A DNA stretch of 64,000 bases from NCBI GenBank assembly GCA_963759735.1, contig CAVXAF010000001.1, positions 372,001-436,000 of the forward strand, in the 5' to 3' direction. The stretch comes from Hyphomicrobium_A sp963759735. Lineage in GTDB: Bacteria; Pseudomonadota; Alphaproteobacteria; Rhizobiales; Hyphomicrobiaceae. The notes under the pieces were generated by a model, which searched no databases, had not been told where the DNA came from, and worked only from the letters and a program-made list of their open reading frames with translations. This document shows positions 46,381 through 54,666 of the stretch, in pieces. The translations under genes and the position numbers were made by a program. Numbering within the stretch: position 1 is the first letter of the stretch; each line of letters starts with the position of its first letter.

Positions 46381-46992
46381 GTGTTGAAAGGCGTCGTCGA
46401 AGCAACCCCAGCCAATCCGGTTTCATCCTATTTCGACGAATTCAGCCGTGTCCTGAATACCGTCAGGGTCAGCGATAGCGGTGGGCTTCCGCTCGCGCTG
46501 GAAACTGGTTTTGAATGGGTGGCCGATGCAGCCCGCACCGCGCATGCGGCCGGCAACAAGGTGGTCCTCATCGGCAACGGCGGCAGCGCCGCGGTGGCCA
46601 GCCATCATGCCATCGAATTTCTCAAGAACGGCGGCATTCGCGCTCTGGCACTCAACGACCCGGCAGCGCTGACCGCTCTCAGCAACGACTTCGGCTACGC
46701 CAACGTGTTCTCCGAGCAGCTGAAGGTGCAGGGCGTTCCCGGCGACCTGCTCATCGCCATTTCGAGTTCGGGACAGTCCGTCAACATTCTCAAGGCCGTC
46801 GAGACCGCCCGCTCGCTTGGTATGAAAGTCACGACGCTGAGCGGCTTCCAGCCCGACAATCTGTTGCGCGGACGCGGCGACGTGAACTTCTACGTCAACT
46901 CCAATCAGTACGGCTTCGTCGAGATCGCGCATCACGCGCTGATTCAGGCGATCCTGGACATCTATGTGTTCCCGCGTCGCCCCGCGAAGTGA
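46381..46992 (+). CDS. SIS-domain sugar isomerase (GmhA-like)
   Basis: 203 residues from a GTG start with GGAGGG 9 bases upstream. One SIS domain: VLIGNGGSAAVASHHAIEFL near residue 62-80 and LLIAISSSGQSVNILKAVETA near 125-145, as in sedoheptulose-7-phosphate isomerase GmhA, which starts heptose synthesis for LPS. An active-site variant or another sugar phosphate is possible. The next gene begins 47 bases downstream. Confidence 0.8.
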   Translation: MLKGVVEATPANPVSSYFDEFSRVLNTVRVSDSGGLPLALETGFEWVADAARTAHAAGNKVVLIGNGGSAAVASHHAIEFLKNGGIRALALNDPAALTALSNDFGYANVFSEQLKVQGVPGDLLIAISSSGQSVNILKAVETARSLGMKVTTLSGFQPDNLLRGRGDVNFYVNSNQYGFVEIAHHALIQAILDIYVFPRRPAK

Positions 46993-47039
46993 TATAGAGC
47001 GACCCCGGGCGTCATCATCCGCAACGGGGACTCTCACCA

Positions 47040-48506
47040 ATGCCAAGCGAACGGCCCGCTAAAGCGACCGCCGATCGACTCCTGCGGATCAGCGTCTGCG
47101 ACGCATCCGGCTCCGACAAATCGGCCCTCATCGATGAGCTTCAACGTGGCCCCCGCGCGCATGCGTTCCTCGTCGAGGCCGGCTTTTCCCCCAACGCAGA
47201 TGTGTCGGTCATCGTGGTCGATGCTGCCGCTGATTTCCTGTCCGAGGCGCGCCGCGTGGCAGCGATGGCCCGCACCGCCGGCATACGCCACGTCGTGCTG
47301 GCCGTGAACATGCCATCGCCGACGACAGCCGACGGCGCGGCGTTTGCGGTGGCGCGCAGCGCCTTCTGCGATTTCGCAAGCAAGCTCGAGTTCGCAACGG
47401 CCGTCGCCATACCCCTTGCGCTAGCGGGATCGGGTAGCCTTGATGCTTCAGGCGACGTCGCCTGGCACAGCGGTCCGACACTGCCGGCGCATCTCGACGC
47501 GCTGGCCGCCGACGTCCATCTGCCGGACGAGGCGCCGCTGGATGCGCCGCAGCCGACCGAGCGGTTCGCCGCGCATGTCACCTGCCTCTCCGACGAAGAA
47601 TTGCTGCCGGGCCGCGACTATCTGCTGAAGCTCGCCGGTCGCGAACTGACGGCGACCGTCACCGCCATCAAGTACCGCCTCGATGTCGATACCCTGCGGC
47701 GCCTGCCGGCGCGCACGCTCGGCCGCGGCGAGATCGGCATCTGCACGATCGCGACGCAGGAGCCGGTGGGGCTCGCCGAGACCAGCGACGAGGCGGACGC
47801 CTCGCGTTTTGTCATCTGCGACCTACAGTCGGGCGCATTGATCGCCGCCGGCAGCGTCGACTTCGCCCTACGGCGCGGCATGAACGTCCACTGGCAGCCG
47901 CTGACCGTCACCAAAGTCGTGCGCGCGCTCCTCAAGGACCAGCAGCCGTGCGTCGTGTGGTTTACGGGGCTATCGGGCGCCGGCAAGTCGACGATCGCCA
48001 ATCTGGTCGAGGGGCAGCTGGCCATCGCCGGCTGCCACACATACCTGCTCGACGGCGACAACATCCGCCACGGCCTCAACAAGGATCTCGGCTTCACCGC
48101 CGTCGATCGCGTCGAGAACATCCGCCGCGTCGGCGAGGTGGCGCGGCTGTTCGTCGATTCGGGCGCCATCGTATTGTGCTCGTTCATCTCGCCGTTTCGC
48201 GCCGAGCGCGAGGCGGTGCGCAGCCTGCTCGAGGACGGCGAGTTCATCGAGATCCACGTCAAGGCGCCGCTGGAGGTCTGCGAGAGCCGCGACCCGAAGG
48301 GGCTCTATGCGAAATCACGTGCCGGGCTCCTGCCGAATTTCACCGGCATAGATTCACCCTATGAGGCACCCGAGAACGCTGACCTTGTCCTCGACACGAC
48401 AAGCACATCTGCCGCAGAACTCGCGCAGCATGTCGTCAGTCTGCTGCAATCCCGTGGAGTTGTCGCGACATCCCACGATGAGCTTCAAAGCATCGCCGGC
48501 CTCTAA
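47040..48506 (+). CDS. cysC: Adenylylsulfate kinase fused to a degenerate CysN-like region
   Basis: 488 residues. The C-terminal part (about 300-480) is a complete APS kinase: FTGLSGAGKSTIA (P-loop), LDGDNIRHGLNKDLGF, RVGEVARLFVDSG and RDPKGLYAKSRAG; it phosphorylates APS to PAPS. Residues 1-295 align by eye with CysN/NodQ but are much reduced. The GTPase P-loop is reduced to ASGSDKSAL, the switch regions and DTPGH are absent, and NKMD has become NMPS. The second barrel is deleted, while the third (LPGRDYLLKLAGRELTATVTAIKYRLDVDTL, in part) remains. GTP binding is unlikely. PAPS could serve sulfation of a surface polysaccharide made with the neighbouring enzymes. Confidence 0.85.
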   Translation: MPSERPAKATADRLLRISVCDASGSDKSALIDELQRGPRAHAFLVEAGFSPNADVSVIVVDAAADFLSEARRVAAMARTAGIRHVVLAVNMPSPTTADGAAFAVARSAFCDFASKLEFATAVAIPLALAGSGSLDASGDVAWHSGPTLPAHLDALAADVHLPDEAPLDAPQPTERFAAHVTCLSDEELLPGRDYLLKLAGRELTATVTAIKYRLDVDTLRRLPARTLGRGEIGICTIATQEPVGLAETSDEADASRFVICDLQSGALIAAGSVDFALRRGMNVHWQPLTVTKVVRALLKDQQPCVVWFTGLSGAGKSTIANLVEGQLAIAGCHTYLLDGDNIRHGLNKDLGFTAVDRVENIRRVGEVARLFVDSGAIVLCSFISPFRAEREAVRSLLEDGEFIEIHVKAPLEVCESRDPKGLYAKSRAGLLPNFTGIDSPYEAPENADLVLDTTSTSAAELAQHVVSLLQSRGVVATSHDELQSIAGL

Positions 48507-48645
48507 TATCGGCAATCGCATCTCCATGCGGCAGTTGGCCGCCATCGTGTCTGCCAGAACACATGGCATGCAAGAATTCGCCCGCCCCCGTGGTCTGCCG
48601 GGCTGCTTGTGCATAGATTCTTCCCTGCGCGGAGATTCGCCAACA

Positions 48646-49071
48646 ATGGCAGCACGGTGGAGTTTGGGAACGGCTGTGAGCAAGGCGACGCTAGTCGCCG
48701 CCCTGGCGCTGAGCGTCGCGGGCTGCTCCACCATGACCGAACTCAACGGCGCGCCGCGCGCCGGCTACCAGGATAACGGCACCTACGTTCTGACGTCCCA
48801 TGAGCAGGATCTCGGATGCCGCGAATTGCAAGCGCGTCAGCTGGGTCTGCAAGAGCAGCTGAACGAATTGCCGTCCAAAGCCGTGCAGCAGATGCAGGAG
48901 TTGCCGAAGACCGTTGTCGGCGCCTGGGGCCGGCTCGTCGGCTCACCCGACCAAGGCGTGCCTGCGCTGGCTCAGTACAACGAAGCCAAAGCCGAGTCCG
49001 CGGCTCTCAACGAGAGCCTGCAGCGCAAGGGTTGCGGCAGCGCGATCGAGACAGCAGCGATCAAACATTGA
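48646..49071 (+). CDS. Predicted lipoprotein, unknown
   Basis: 141 residues. Signal sequence with lipobox LSVAGC (Cys about residue 28), so it is probably a lipoprotein. The mature part is helical, Gln/Leu-rich (RELQARQLGLQEQLNELP, QQMQELPKTVVGAWGRL) with two more cysteines. GGAG lies 11 bases before the ATG. Family not recognised. Converges on the WecA-like gene. Confidence 0.7.
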   Translation: MAARWSLGTAVSKATLVAALALSVAGCSTMTELNGAPRAGYQDNGTYVLTSHEQDLGCRELQARQLGLQEQLNELPSKAVQQMQELPKTVVGAWGRLVGSPDQGVPALAQYNEAKAESAALNESLQRKGCGSAIETAAIKH

Positions 49072-49084
49072 TCGCGACAGCCGC

Positions 49085-50125
49085 TTACGATCGACGCGTG
49101 CTGAACACCAGCATCAACCAGGCAACGAGACAAACGCCTGCCGCCAGCGCCAGCAGCTGCGACAGCGGCAAAGTTGCGATGACGCTAAGCGCCGCCAGGC
49201 CGACCAGCGCAACGTTGACGGCAAAGACGCGGCGGACGACCTGCATGTCGCTGAATCCATTGTCGCGCGCGCGCTGATAGAAGTGCGAGCGGTGCGCCTC
49301 CCACACGCGCTCGCCGGCCAGCGCCCGCCGCAGCACTGTGACGCCGGTGTCGGCGAGGAAATAGAGCGGCAGCAGCAGGGCGGCCGTCAGGTGGCCCGCA
49401 GCCGCGACGCAGATCAACAGATAGGCGAGCAGCAGTCCGATCGGCAGGCTCCCGGTATCGCCCATGAACAATCGCGCCAGCGGGCGGTTGAACGGCGCAA
49501 AGCCCAGCATGGCGCCGTTGAGCGCCAGCGCGAGGATCAGCGCCACTGGCGGCAGTGGACCTAGCACACCGATGATGGCGACGCCGACCGTCACCGGCAC
49601 GACCTCGGCCACCATCATCCAGTCGATGCCGTCCATGAAGTTGACGAGATTGACGAACCACACCGCGCCGGCAAACAGCAGCGCCCGCTCGAGCCAGAGT
49701 GGCAGCGCCGGCAGCACCCGCATTGCATCGGGCAAGGCAAGCAGCATGATCCCGACGGCGACGGCCTGCACGGCGATCTTGACCAAAGGACCCAGATGCA
49801 ATGTGTCGTCCGCCACGCCGAGCACGACGAGCAACGCGGCGGCAAGCAGCACCATCACCGTCTGGTTCTGTGTCGCGGCATCGAAGATGCCTGAGCCCAG
49901 CACCACTACGCCCGTCATGCCGATCGTGGCCGCGCAGATGGCGAGGCCGCCCCATTGCGGCGTCGGGCGCGCGTGCGATGAGCGCTGCGTGGGCACGGCG
50001 ATCGCGACGTTGCCGAGCAGCGGCGACAGGACGAGGATCAGCACCCCGCAGATGACGAGCGAGGCCAGCCACACCGCAGGCGCGAGATTTCCGACCGTCG
50101 TCCAGGCGTCGGCCATGTCAGGCAT
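49085..50125 (-). CDS. WecA/MraY-like polyprenyl-phosphate sugar-1-phosphate transferase
   Basis: 346 residues with about ten membrane segments. Transfers a sugar-1-phosphate from a UDP-sugar to a polyprenyl phosphate. Motifs: PTPQWGG (near residue 55), GVADDTLHLGPLVK (DD pair, near 105), NLVNFMDGIDWMM (near 160) and LFMGDTGSLPIG (near 225). GT4 family, more WecA- than MraY-like. Starts a surface glycan or O-antigen. An internal ATG (12 bases on) is an alternative start. Confidence 0.86.
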   Translation of the reverse strand: MPDMADAWTTVGNLAPAVWLASLVICGVLILVLSPLLGNVAIAVPTQRSSHARPTPQWGGLAICAATIGMTGVVVLGSGIFDAATQNQTVMVLLAAALLVVLGVADDTLHLGPLVKIAVQAVAVGIMLLALPDAMRVLPALPLWLERALLFAGAVWFVNLVNFMDGIDWMMVAEVVPVTVGVAIIGVLGPLPPVALILALALNGAMLGFAPFNRPLARLFMGDTGSLPIGLLLAYLLICVAAAGHLTAALLLPLYFLADTGVTVLRRALAGERVWEAHRSHFYQRARDNGFSDMQVVRRVFAVNVALVGLAALSVIATLPLSQLLALAAGVCLVAWLMLVFSTRRS

Positions 50126-50188
50126 CGCAATTGCCTTGCTACCGTCTCGGCCACAGTCGCGGCCACCGTCTCGCTGGACGAGCTGAGT

Positions 50189-50263
50189 TGGCTGGGGCGC
50201 CAGGACTCGAACCTGGGAATGGCGGAATCAAAATCCGCTGCCTTACCGCTTGGCTACGCCCCA
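50189..50263 (-). tRNA. tRNA-Gln (UUG)
   Basis: Cloverleaf on the minus strand: acceptor TGGGGCG/CGCCCCA, anticodon stem GCGGA/TCCGC with loop TTTTGAT (anticodon TTG), T arm CCAGG-TTCGAGT-CCTGG and an encoded CCA at the 3' end (50189-50191). Confidence 0.95.
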
Positions 50264-50587
50264 ATATGCCAAGCCCCCTCTACCCATATTTGTTAGGGGC
50301 CGCAAGGTGCCCGGATGTCGGGGTATGGGGCGTGCACAGGTGGAACACACAGCAGGATTGCGCGCGGCGTGCACCCGAGAAAAAGATGGGTGGACGCGGC
50401 ACCATTTTGCGCCAAGCCATGGGCTGTCGTTTTCAACTCGTTGCGAAGCAGACGGCAATCGGGCGGACAGGCTGTCCCCATGACAGCGATCGCCCGACGC
50501 CCGTCGCCCCTTCGTTGGCGCATGCGGCTCTTGGGGCCTTCCCGCATCGCCGATGGAGGGAACGGCCGCGAAGCCGTCTCCTCATTC
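50264..50587. other. Intergenic stretch, no gene recognised
   Basis: 324 bases between tRNA-Gln and the stop of the CobW-family gene. A small inverted repeat GGACAG-G-CTGTCC occurs within it, flanked by GGGCG/CGCCC; it could be a weak terminator for the GTPase gene. No coding motif seen. Confidence 0.4.
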
Positions 50588-51847
50588 TCATGCGGCCTCA
50601 CGATGCCATTGGGGAAACGGGTCATCGAGATGCGCCCAGGTCTCGGTATCGATGGTGCCATCCGCCGGTATCTCGATCAGGCAAGCATCGAGCGCAGCCT
50701 TGATCGACTCCTTGCCCATCTCCTTGGTCCCGATGAACACCAATTCCTGGCGCCGGTCGCCCCAATGTTCATGCCAAGCACCGTTGATCCGCTTTACGAG
50801 ATCCTCGTCCTGCGGCCAATTCTTCTTAGGCACCGCGGCCCACCAGTAGCCCATTGCCTCGACGCGCACCTGGGGGCCAGCCTGGGAGAGTTCGCCGACA
50901 AACGCTGGCCGGGACGCCAGCCAGAAAAAGCCCTTGGCGCGGACCACGCCCGGCCACGATTGCCCGAAGAAGGTGTGAAGTTTCGCCGGGTCGAACGGCC
51001 CGCGCGCCCGGTAGACGAAGCTCGATATGCCGTACTCTTCCGTTTCCGGCTGGTGATCCTTGAAGCCGTTGAGCTCCTTGAACCAAGTCGGATGCTGGTG
51101 CGCCGCATCGAAGGAGAACAGGCCCGTATCGAGGATATCGGTCAGCTGCACCTTGCCGTGGCTCGTCTCGATGATGCGTGCATCGGCATTGAGCGCACGG
51201 ATGATCGATTTGGCCAGCGCCAGCTCGTCCGGCTTGGCGATATCGGTCTTGTTGAGAATGACTACGTCCGCAAACTCGATCTGCTCGACGAGCAAACTAA
51301 CGAGCGAGCGCTCATCCGCGTCTCCGGCTACCTCGCCGCGGTCCTTGAGAAAGTCTTCGGATGCATAATCCCGCAACAGATTGGCGCCATCGACAACGGT
51401 CACCATGGTGTCGAGACGCGCAATGTCCGAAAGGCTCTTGCCGTCCTCGTCGCGGAATTCGAACGTCGCTGCAACCGGCAGCGGTTCGGCGATGCCCGTC
51501 GATTCGATGAGAAGATAATCGTATCGACCATCCTCGGCGAGACGCGCCACCTCCTGCAGCAAGTCATCGCGGAGCGTGCAGCAGATGCACCCGTTCGACA
51601 TCTCCACCAGCGTCTCTTCGGTGCGCGAAAGATTGGCCCCACCGTTGCTGACGAGGTCGGCGTCGATGTTAACTTCGCTCATATCGTTGACGATGACCGC
51701 GACTTTGCGCCCCTCGCGGTTGTTGAGCACGTGGTTGAGCAGGGTCGTCTTGCCCGCACCGAGGAAGCCCGACAGCACAGTGACAGGCAGGCGCTTGTCC
51801 TCGGTCGATGCAGTACTTTCCATATGGGCGGTCAGATCAGTATCCAT
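50588..51847 (-). CDS. CobW/COG0523-family GTPase, probable zinc chaperone
   Basis: 419 residues; start at the ATG with GAGGAG 7 bases upstream. G3E-family GTPase: VLSGFLGAGKTTLLNHVL (P-loop, residue 25-40), the metal-binding CxCC in SNGCICCTLRDDL, STGIAEPLPVA and NKTD, followed by a long insertion and the CobW C-terminal domain (RRQELVFIGTKEM). The ZigA/YciC subgroup delivers zinc under zinc starvation. The probable Zur operator in front (51882-51899) and the Zur-like operator at the neighbouring TonB receptor support zinc over cobalt or iron. Confidence 0.88.
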   Translation of the reverse strand: MDTDLTAHMESTASTEDKRLPVTVLSGFLGAGKTTLLNHVLNNREGRKVAVIVNDMSEVNIDADLVSNGGANLSRTEETLVEMSNGCICCTLRDDLLQEVARLAEDGRYDYLLIESTGIAEPLPVAATFEFRDEDGKSLSDIARLDTMVTVVDGANLLRDYASEDFLKDRGEVAGDADERSLVSLLVEQIEFADVVILNKTDIAKPDELALAKSIIRALNADARIIETSHGKVQLTDILDTGLFSFDAAHQHPTWFKELNGFKDHQPETEEYGISSFVYRARGPFDPAKLHTFFGQSWPGVVRAKGFFWLASRPAFVGELSQAGPQVRVEAMGYWWAAVPKKNWPQDEDLVKRINGAWHEHWGDRRQELVFIGTKEMGKESIKAALDACLIEIPADGTIDTETWAHLDDPFPQWHREAA

Positions 51848-51881
51848 GGGTCGCTCCTCGGCAGACATGATGCTCAAAAAG

Positions 51882-51899
51882 CGGATATTATAACATCCG
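51882..51899 (-). promoter_or_regulatory. Probable Zur operator, CobW-family GTPase gene
   Basis: Read on the minus strand: CGGATGTTATAATATCCG, a palindrome with one mismatched pair, containing TATAAT and ending 35 bases before the start codon. It matches the TonB-receptor operator at 54249-54266 in 17 of 18 positions. The GTTATAATAT core resembles known alphaproteobacterial Zur boxes. Confidence 0.7.
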
Positions 51900-51964
51900 T
51901 CAAGGCGTTTCTCGTTCCTTGATGGGATCGCTACTCGCCTTGCGCATGCCGATATTAGTGGCGG

Positions 51965-51993
51965 CGTGGACGCCATACTTATGGACGTCCACG
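51965..51993 (-). terminator. Long hairpin downstream of the TonB receptor gene
   Basis: CGTGGACG-CCATA-CT-TATGG-A-CGTCCACG: an outer 8-bp and inner 5-bp stem with one bulged base, 26 bases beyond the stop. No T run on the minus strand, so terminator function is uncertain. Confidence 0.55.
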
Positions 51994-52018
51994 CTTGGCT
52001 CTCGCGAGCCATGAGCCG

Positions 52019-54226
52019 TTAGTTCAGCTTTACCGAGCCGAAGGCACGGACACTCGCTCCGGGCTGCAACACATTTTCGCTGCGTTTGAACGAGGTGTGG
52101 TCGAGCACCTCTTCGTCGGCGAGATTGTCGCCACGCACGCCGAGGGTGACCACCGACGATGTGCCGTCAGGCGCCGTAACCCTGGTCGTGTAGCTCAGCT
52201 CAGCGTTCACGAGCGTGTACCCTGGGGTGTCGGTCTCGTTGAGACCGAAGTCGTTCTGGTCAAATGCGTGCAGCACGCCCACCCGCGCCATCCAGTTGGC
52301 ATCGTGGTAGTAGACGCCGCCGCCAAGCCGATGCGGGGGAATGCGCGGGACGTTCTCCCCATTCTCGAATGTGGCGCGAACGAAGTCGTACTGCGCATCG
52401 ATACCCCAGATGCCGTTCCACGCGCGGCCGACGTCGAGCTGAGCGGATAGCTCGGTGCCGTAGAACGTGGCGTCACGCTGCTGGAAGAACACCTGCCGGA
52501 AGCTCTCCTCGTCCGGGGGTAGCGGCACACCACACTCGTCAAGGAATACGCCGCATTCTACGCCCGTCAGCTGGCGGTAGATGAAGCCCTGATAGTGCGT
52601 GTAGTAGGCGGCGGCGTCGAAGCGGAAAGCGCCGGTCGCCTTCTTCAGCCCGACCTCGGCCGTTGCAGCCTTTTCCTTATTGAGGAAGGGGTTGCCGATC
52701 TCGAATGTGCCTGTCGCCTCATGCATGCCTTTGGAGAACAGCTCAGCGGCGTCGGGCGCACGCTCGACATACTGGCCATTAAGGCGTGCCTCGACCTCCG
52801 GCGTAAGTGAATAGAGCAGGCCGAGACCGCCGCTGACCGGGGTGAAACTTTGCTCGCCCTGAAACACCACCGGGAAAGCTGGGACGGAGACATCGGTCCA
52901 GCCTGTACCGTCGACGGTCGTGTGCTCAACGCGCGCAGACGCCTGCAGGCGAAGCTGCCGTGTCACCGCCAACTCCTCGAACCAGAAACCAGCCACGCTT
53001 TGCGTGTGGGCGGGATCGAGTAGCGATTCACCCTCGAGACTGAGGCCGCGCGTCTTTCGGTTATCGAGATGTATTCCTACCGCGCCGCTCAGCTGACCAA
53101 GGCCGGTCAACATTGGAGAATGCTGGACTTCGACGCGTGCCTCCTGCTCCTTATTGGTGAACAGCGAGCCTACTCCAAACACGCCGGGTGCGTTTACCGG
53201 ATCCTCGACGGCGAACTCGCTGTGCGCGTAGTCTGACGCACCAAACCAGAAGCGCACGGCATCGATGCCGGAGCCGCGTACCCGCCACTCGCCCCTGGCC
53301 ATGATCTTGTCCTGCTCCATGTCGATGCGTGGATCGACGCCCTCGTCCGCTTCCTCCCCCGGCACACCGTAGAGGCTGGCGAAGCGCGTGAAGGAGACGC
53401 CCACGAAGCCGTCGGTGCCGATGAGCGACGTACCGACTGAGGCGCCTTCGCTTTCGACGAAGCTGTTGCGCACCGTCCCGCGCGGCGAGCTGTAGTCATC
53501 GCTCGTGCGCTTGAAGCCGTCGGCGTGCACGGCAACTCCACCGGAGCCTGCTGTGGCGCTGATCGCGCCATCGGCGCCGTCATCGACCGAGGTGAAGCCG
53601 CCGACGATGCGACCTGTGAACCCGCCCTGCGGGATGAAGGTCGGAATGCGCTCGTTCTCGACAGCGACGACGCCGCCAATGGCTTGGCTTCCGTATCTCA
53701 GCGTCGCTGGGCCGCGCACCACCTCCACGCGGTCGGCGGCGAGCGGGTCGACAGGAATGGCATGATCTTCGGAAATGGCAGCCACGTCGTGCGTGCCGAT
53801 ACCGTTTTCCTGCGTGCGGACGCGGTAGCTGTCGAGGCCGCGAATGATCGGCCGGTTGGCGCCGGGCGCGAAGTTTGTTCCGGCGATGCCCGGCTTATAT
53901 TGCAAAGTATCCGTGATCGTAGCGCCGCCACGCGCCTCCAATTCTCGCGCCGTGGCTACGGTGACGGAAGCAAACGACTGGTCATCGATGATGGCGCCAG
54001 GCAGCGGCTGCAGTTCAAGAGGCGCTGCCGAGACTGGAGTTTCGGGCGGCGCCGACGGCACACTGGAGGTCGACTTCTTTCTCTTCGGGCTGCTTTTCAC
54101 GACGGGACTGGGCGTCGTCACGGTGATAGCTGGAAGCTCGACAGTTTCAGTTGACTGCGCATGTGCGGAAACCGTTGGCAACAGGAATGCGGCCGCAACT
54201 GCGCCTGTCCATACGCGAACTCTCAT
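52019..54226 (-). CDS. TonB-dependent outer-membrane receptor, probable zinc (ZnuD-like)
   Basis: 735 residues. Signal peptide (VAAAFLLPTVSAHA), a TonB-box-like ITVTTP, a Lys/Pro/Ser-rich spacer, the plug domain (about 75-200: RELEARGGATITDTLQYKPG, RPIIRGLDSYRVRTQENGI in part, VEVVRGPATLRYGSQAIGGVV) and a 22-strand-type barrel ending in SVRAFGSVKLN. The plug sequence fits the ZnuD-like group of receptors. A palindrome upstream, almost identical to that of the CobW-family GTPase, suggests zinc repression. Zinc or a zinc complex is the likely ligand; haem cannot be excluded. Confidence 0.85.
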   Translation of the reverse strand: MRVRVWTGAVAAAFLLPTVSAHAQSTETVELPAITVTTPSPVVKSSPKRKKSTSSVPSAPPETPVSAAPLELQPLPGAIIDDQSFASVTVATARELEARGGATITDTLQYKPGIAGTNFAPGANRPIIRGLDSYRVRTQENGIGTHDVAAISEDHAIPVDPLAADRVEVVRGPATLRYGSQAIGGVVAVENERIPTFIPQGGFTGRIVGGFTSVDDGADGAISATAGSGGVAVHADGFKRTSDDYSSPRGTVRNSFVESEGASVGTSLIGTDGFVGVSFTRFASLYGVPGEEADEGVDPRIDMEQDKIMARGEWRVRGSGIDAVRFWFGASDYAHSEFAVEDPVNAPGVFGVGSLFTNKEQEARVEVQHSPMLTGLGQLSGAVGIHLDNRKTRGLSLEGESLLDPAHTQSVAGFWFEELAVTRQLRLQASARVEHTTVDGTGWTDVSVPAFPVVFQGEQSFTPVSGGLGLLYSLTPEVEARLNGQYVERAPDAAELFSKGMHEATGTFEIGNPFLNKEKAATAEVGLKKATGAFRFDAAAYYTHYQGFIYRQLTGVECGVFLDECGVPLPPDEESFRQVFFQQRDATFYGTELSAQLDVGRAWNGIWGIDAQYDFVRATFENGENVPRIPPHRLGGGVYYHDANWMARVGVLHAFDQNDFGLNETDTPGYTLVNAELSYTTRVTAPDGTSSVVTLGVRGDNLADEEVLDHTSFKRSENVLQPGASVRAFGSVKLN

Positions 54227-54666
54227 TTACGCCTCACACTACGCTACGCGGATGTTATATTATCCGACTCATAGTGCGCGAAGCGCCAAGCTCAATATGT
54301 TTCTTGCCCGGGAAGTACCGTTGCGCTTCCCGATGTGGCTTACCCGCAACAAGGTCTCTACCGCGCGCAGACTAAGTAGAGACGTGCGCACGACGCCTCT
54401 ATGGCCGGTTACGTTGCCGGCTTTGCCCGCTGCAGTTCCCCTCGAACCCGGCGAACTGCGGGATAGTCCCCACGATCAGTGCTCAACCCTCGAGCCCGTC
54501 ACATGCACTGGGACGGCATGGGTGGCGCCCGCTGTCCTTCGCGCCCCGGCGCGTTGCGCATTGATGACAGCCCCCAGATAAGTGACGTCGGCTTCCGATC
54601 TTTGTTGACTCTTCCCGTCCAGATAGCCTCAAGAATGGAGACGTCTGTATGTAGGAGTTGCGTAGA
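54227..54666. other. Divergent region between two TonB receptor genes
   Basis: 440 bases with no protein gene recognised. The operator at 54249-54266 serves the minus-strand receptor. A TTGACT (54604-54609) lies 58 bases before the plus-strand receptor, but I found no matching -10 box and no Fur/Irr-like palindrome. Confidence 0.45.
54249..54266 (-). promoter_or_regulatory. Probable Zur operator, TonB receptor gene
   Basis: CGGATGTTATATTATCCG read on the plus strand, with two mismatched pairs, 23 bases upstream of the receptor start. Differs from the operator at 51882-51899 in only one position. Confidence 0.68.
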
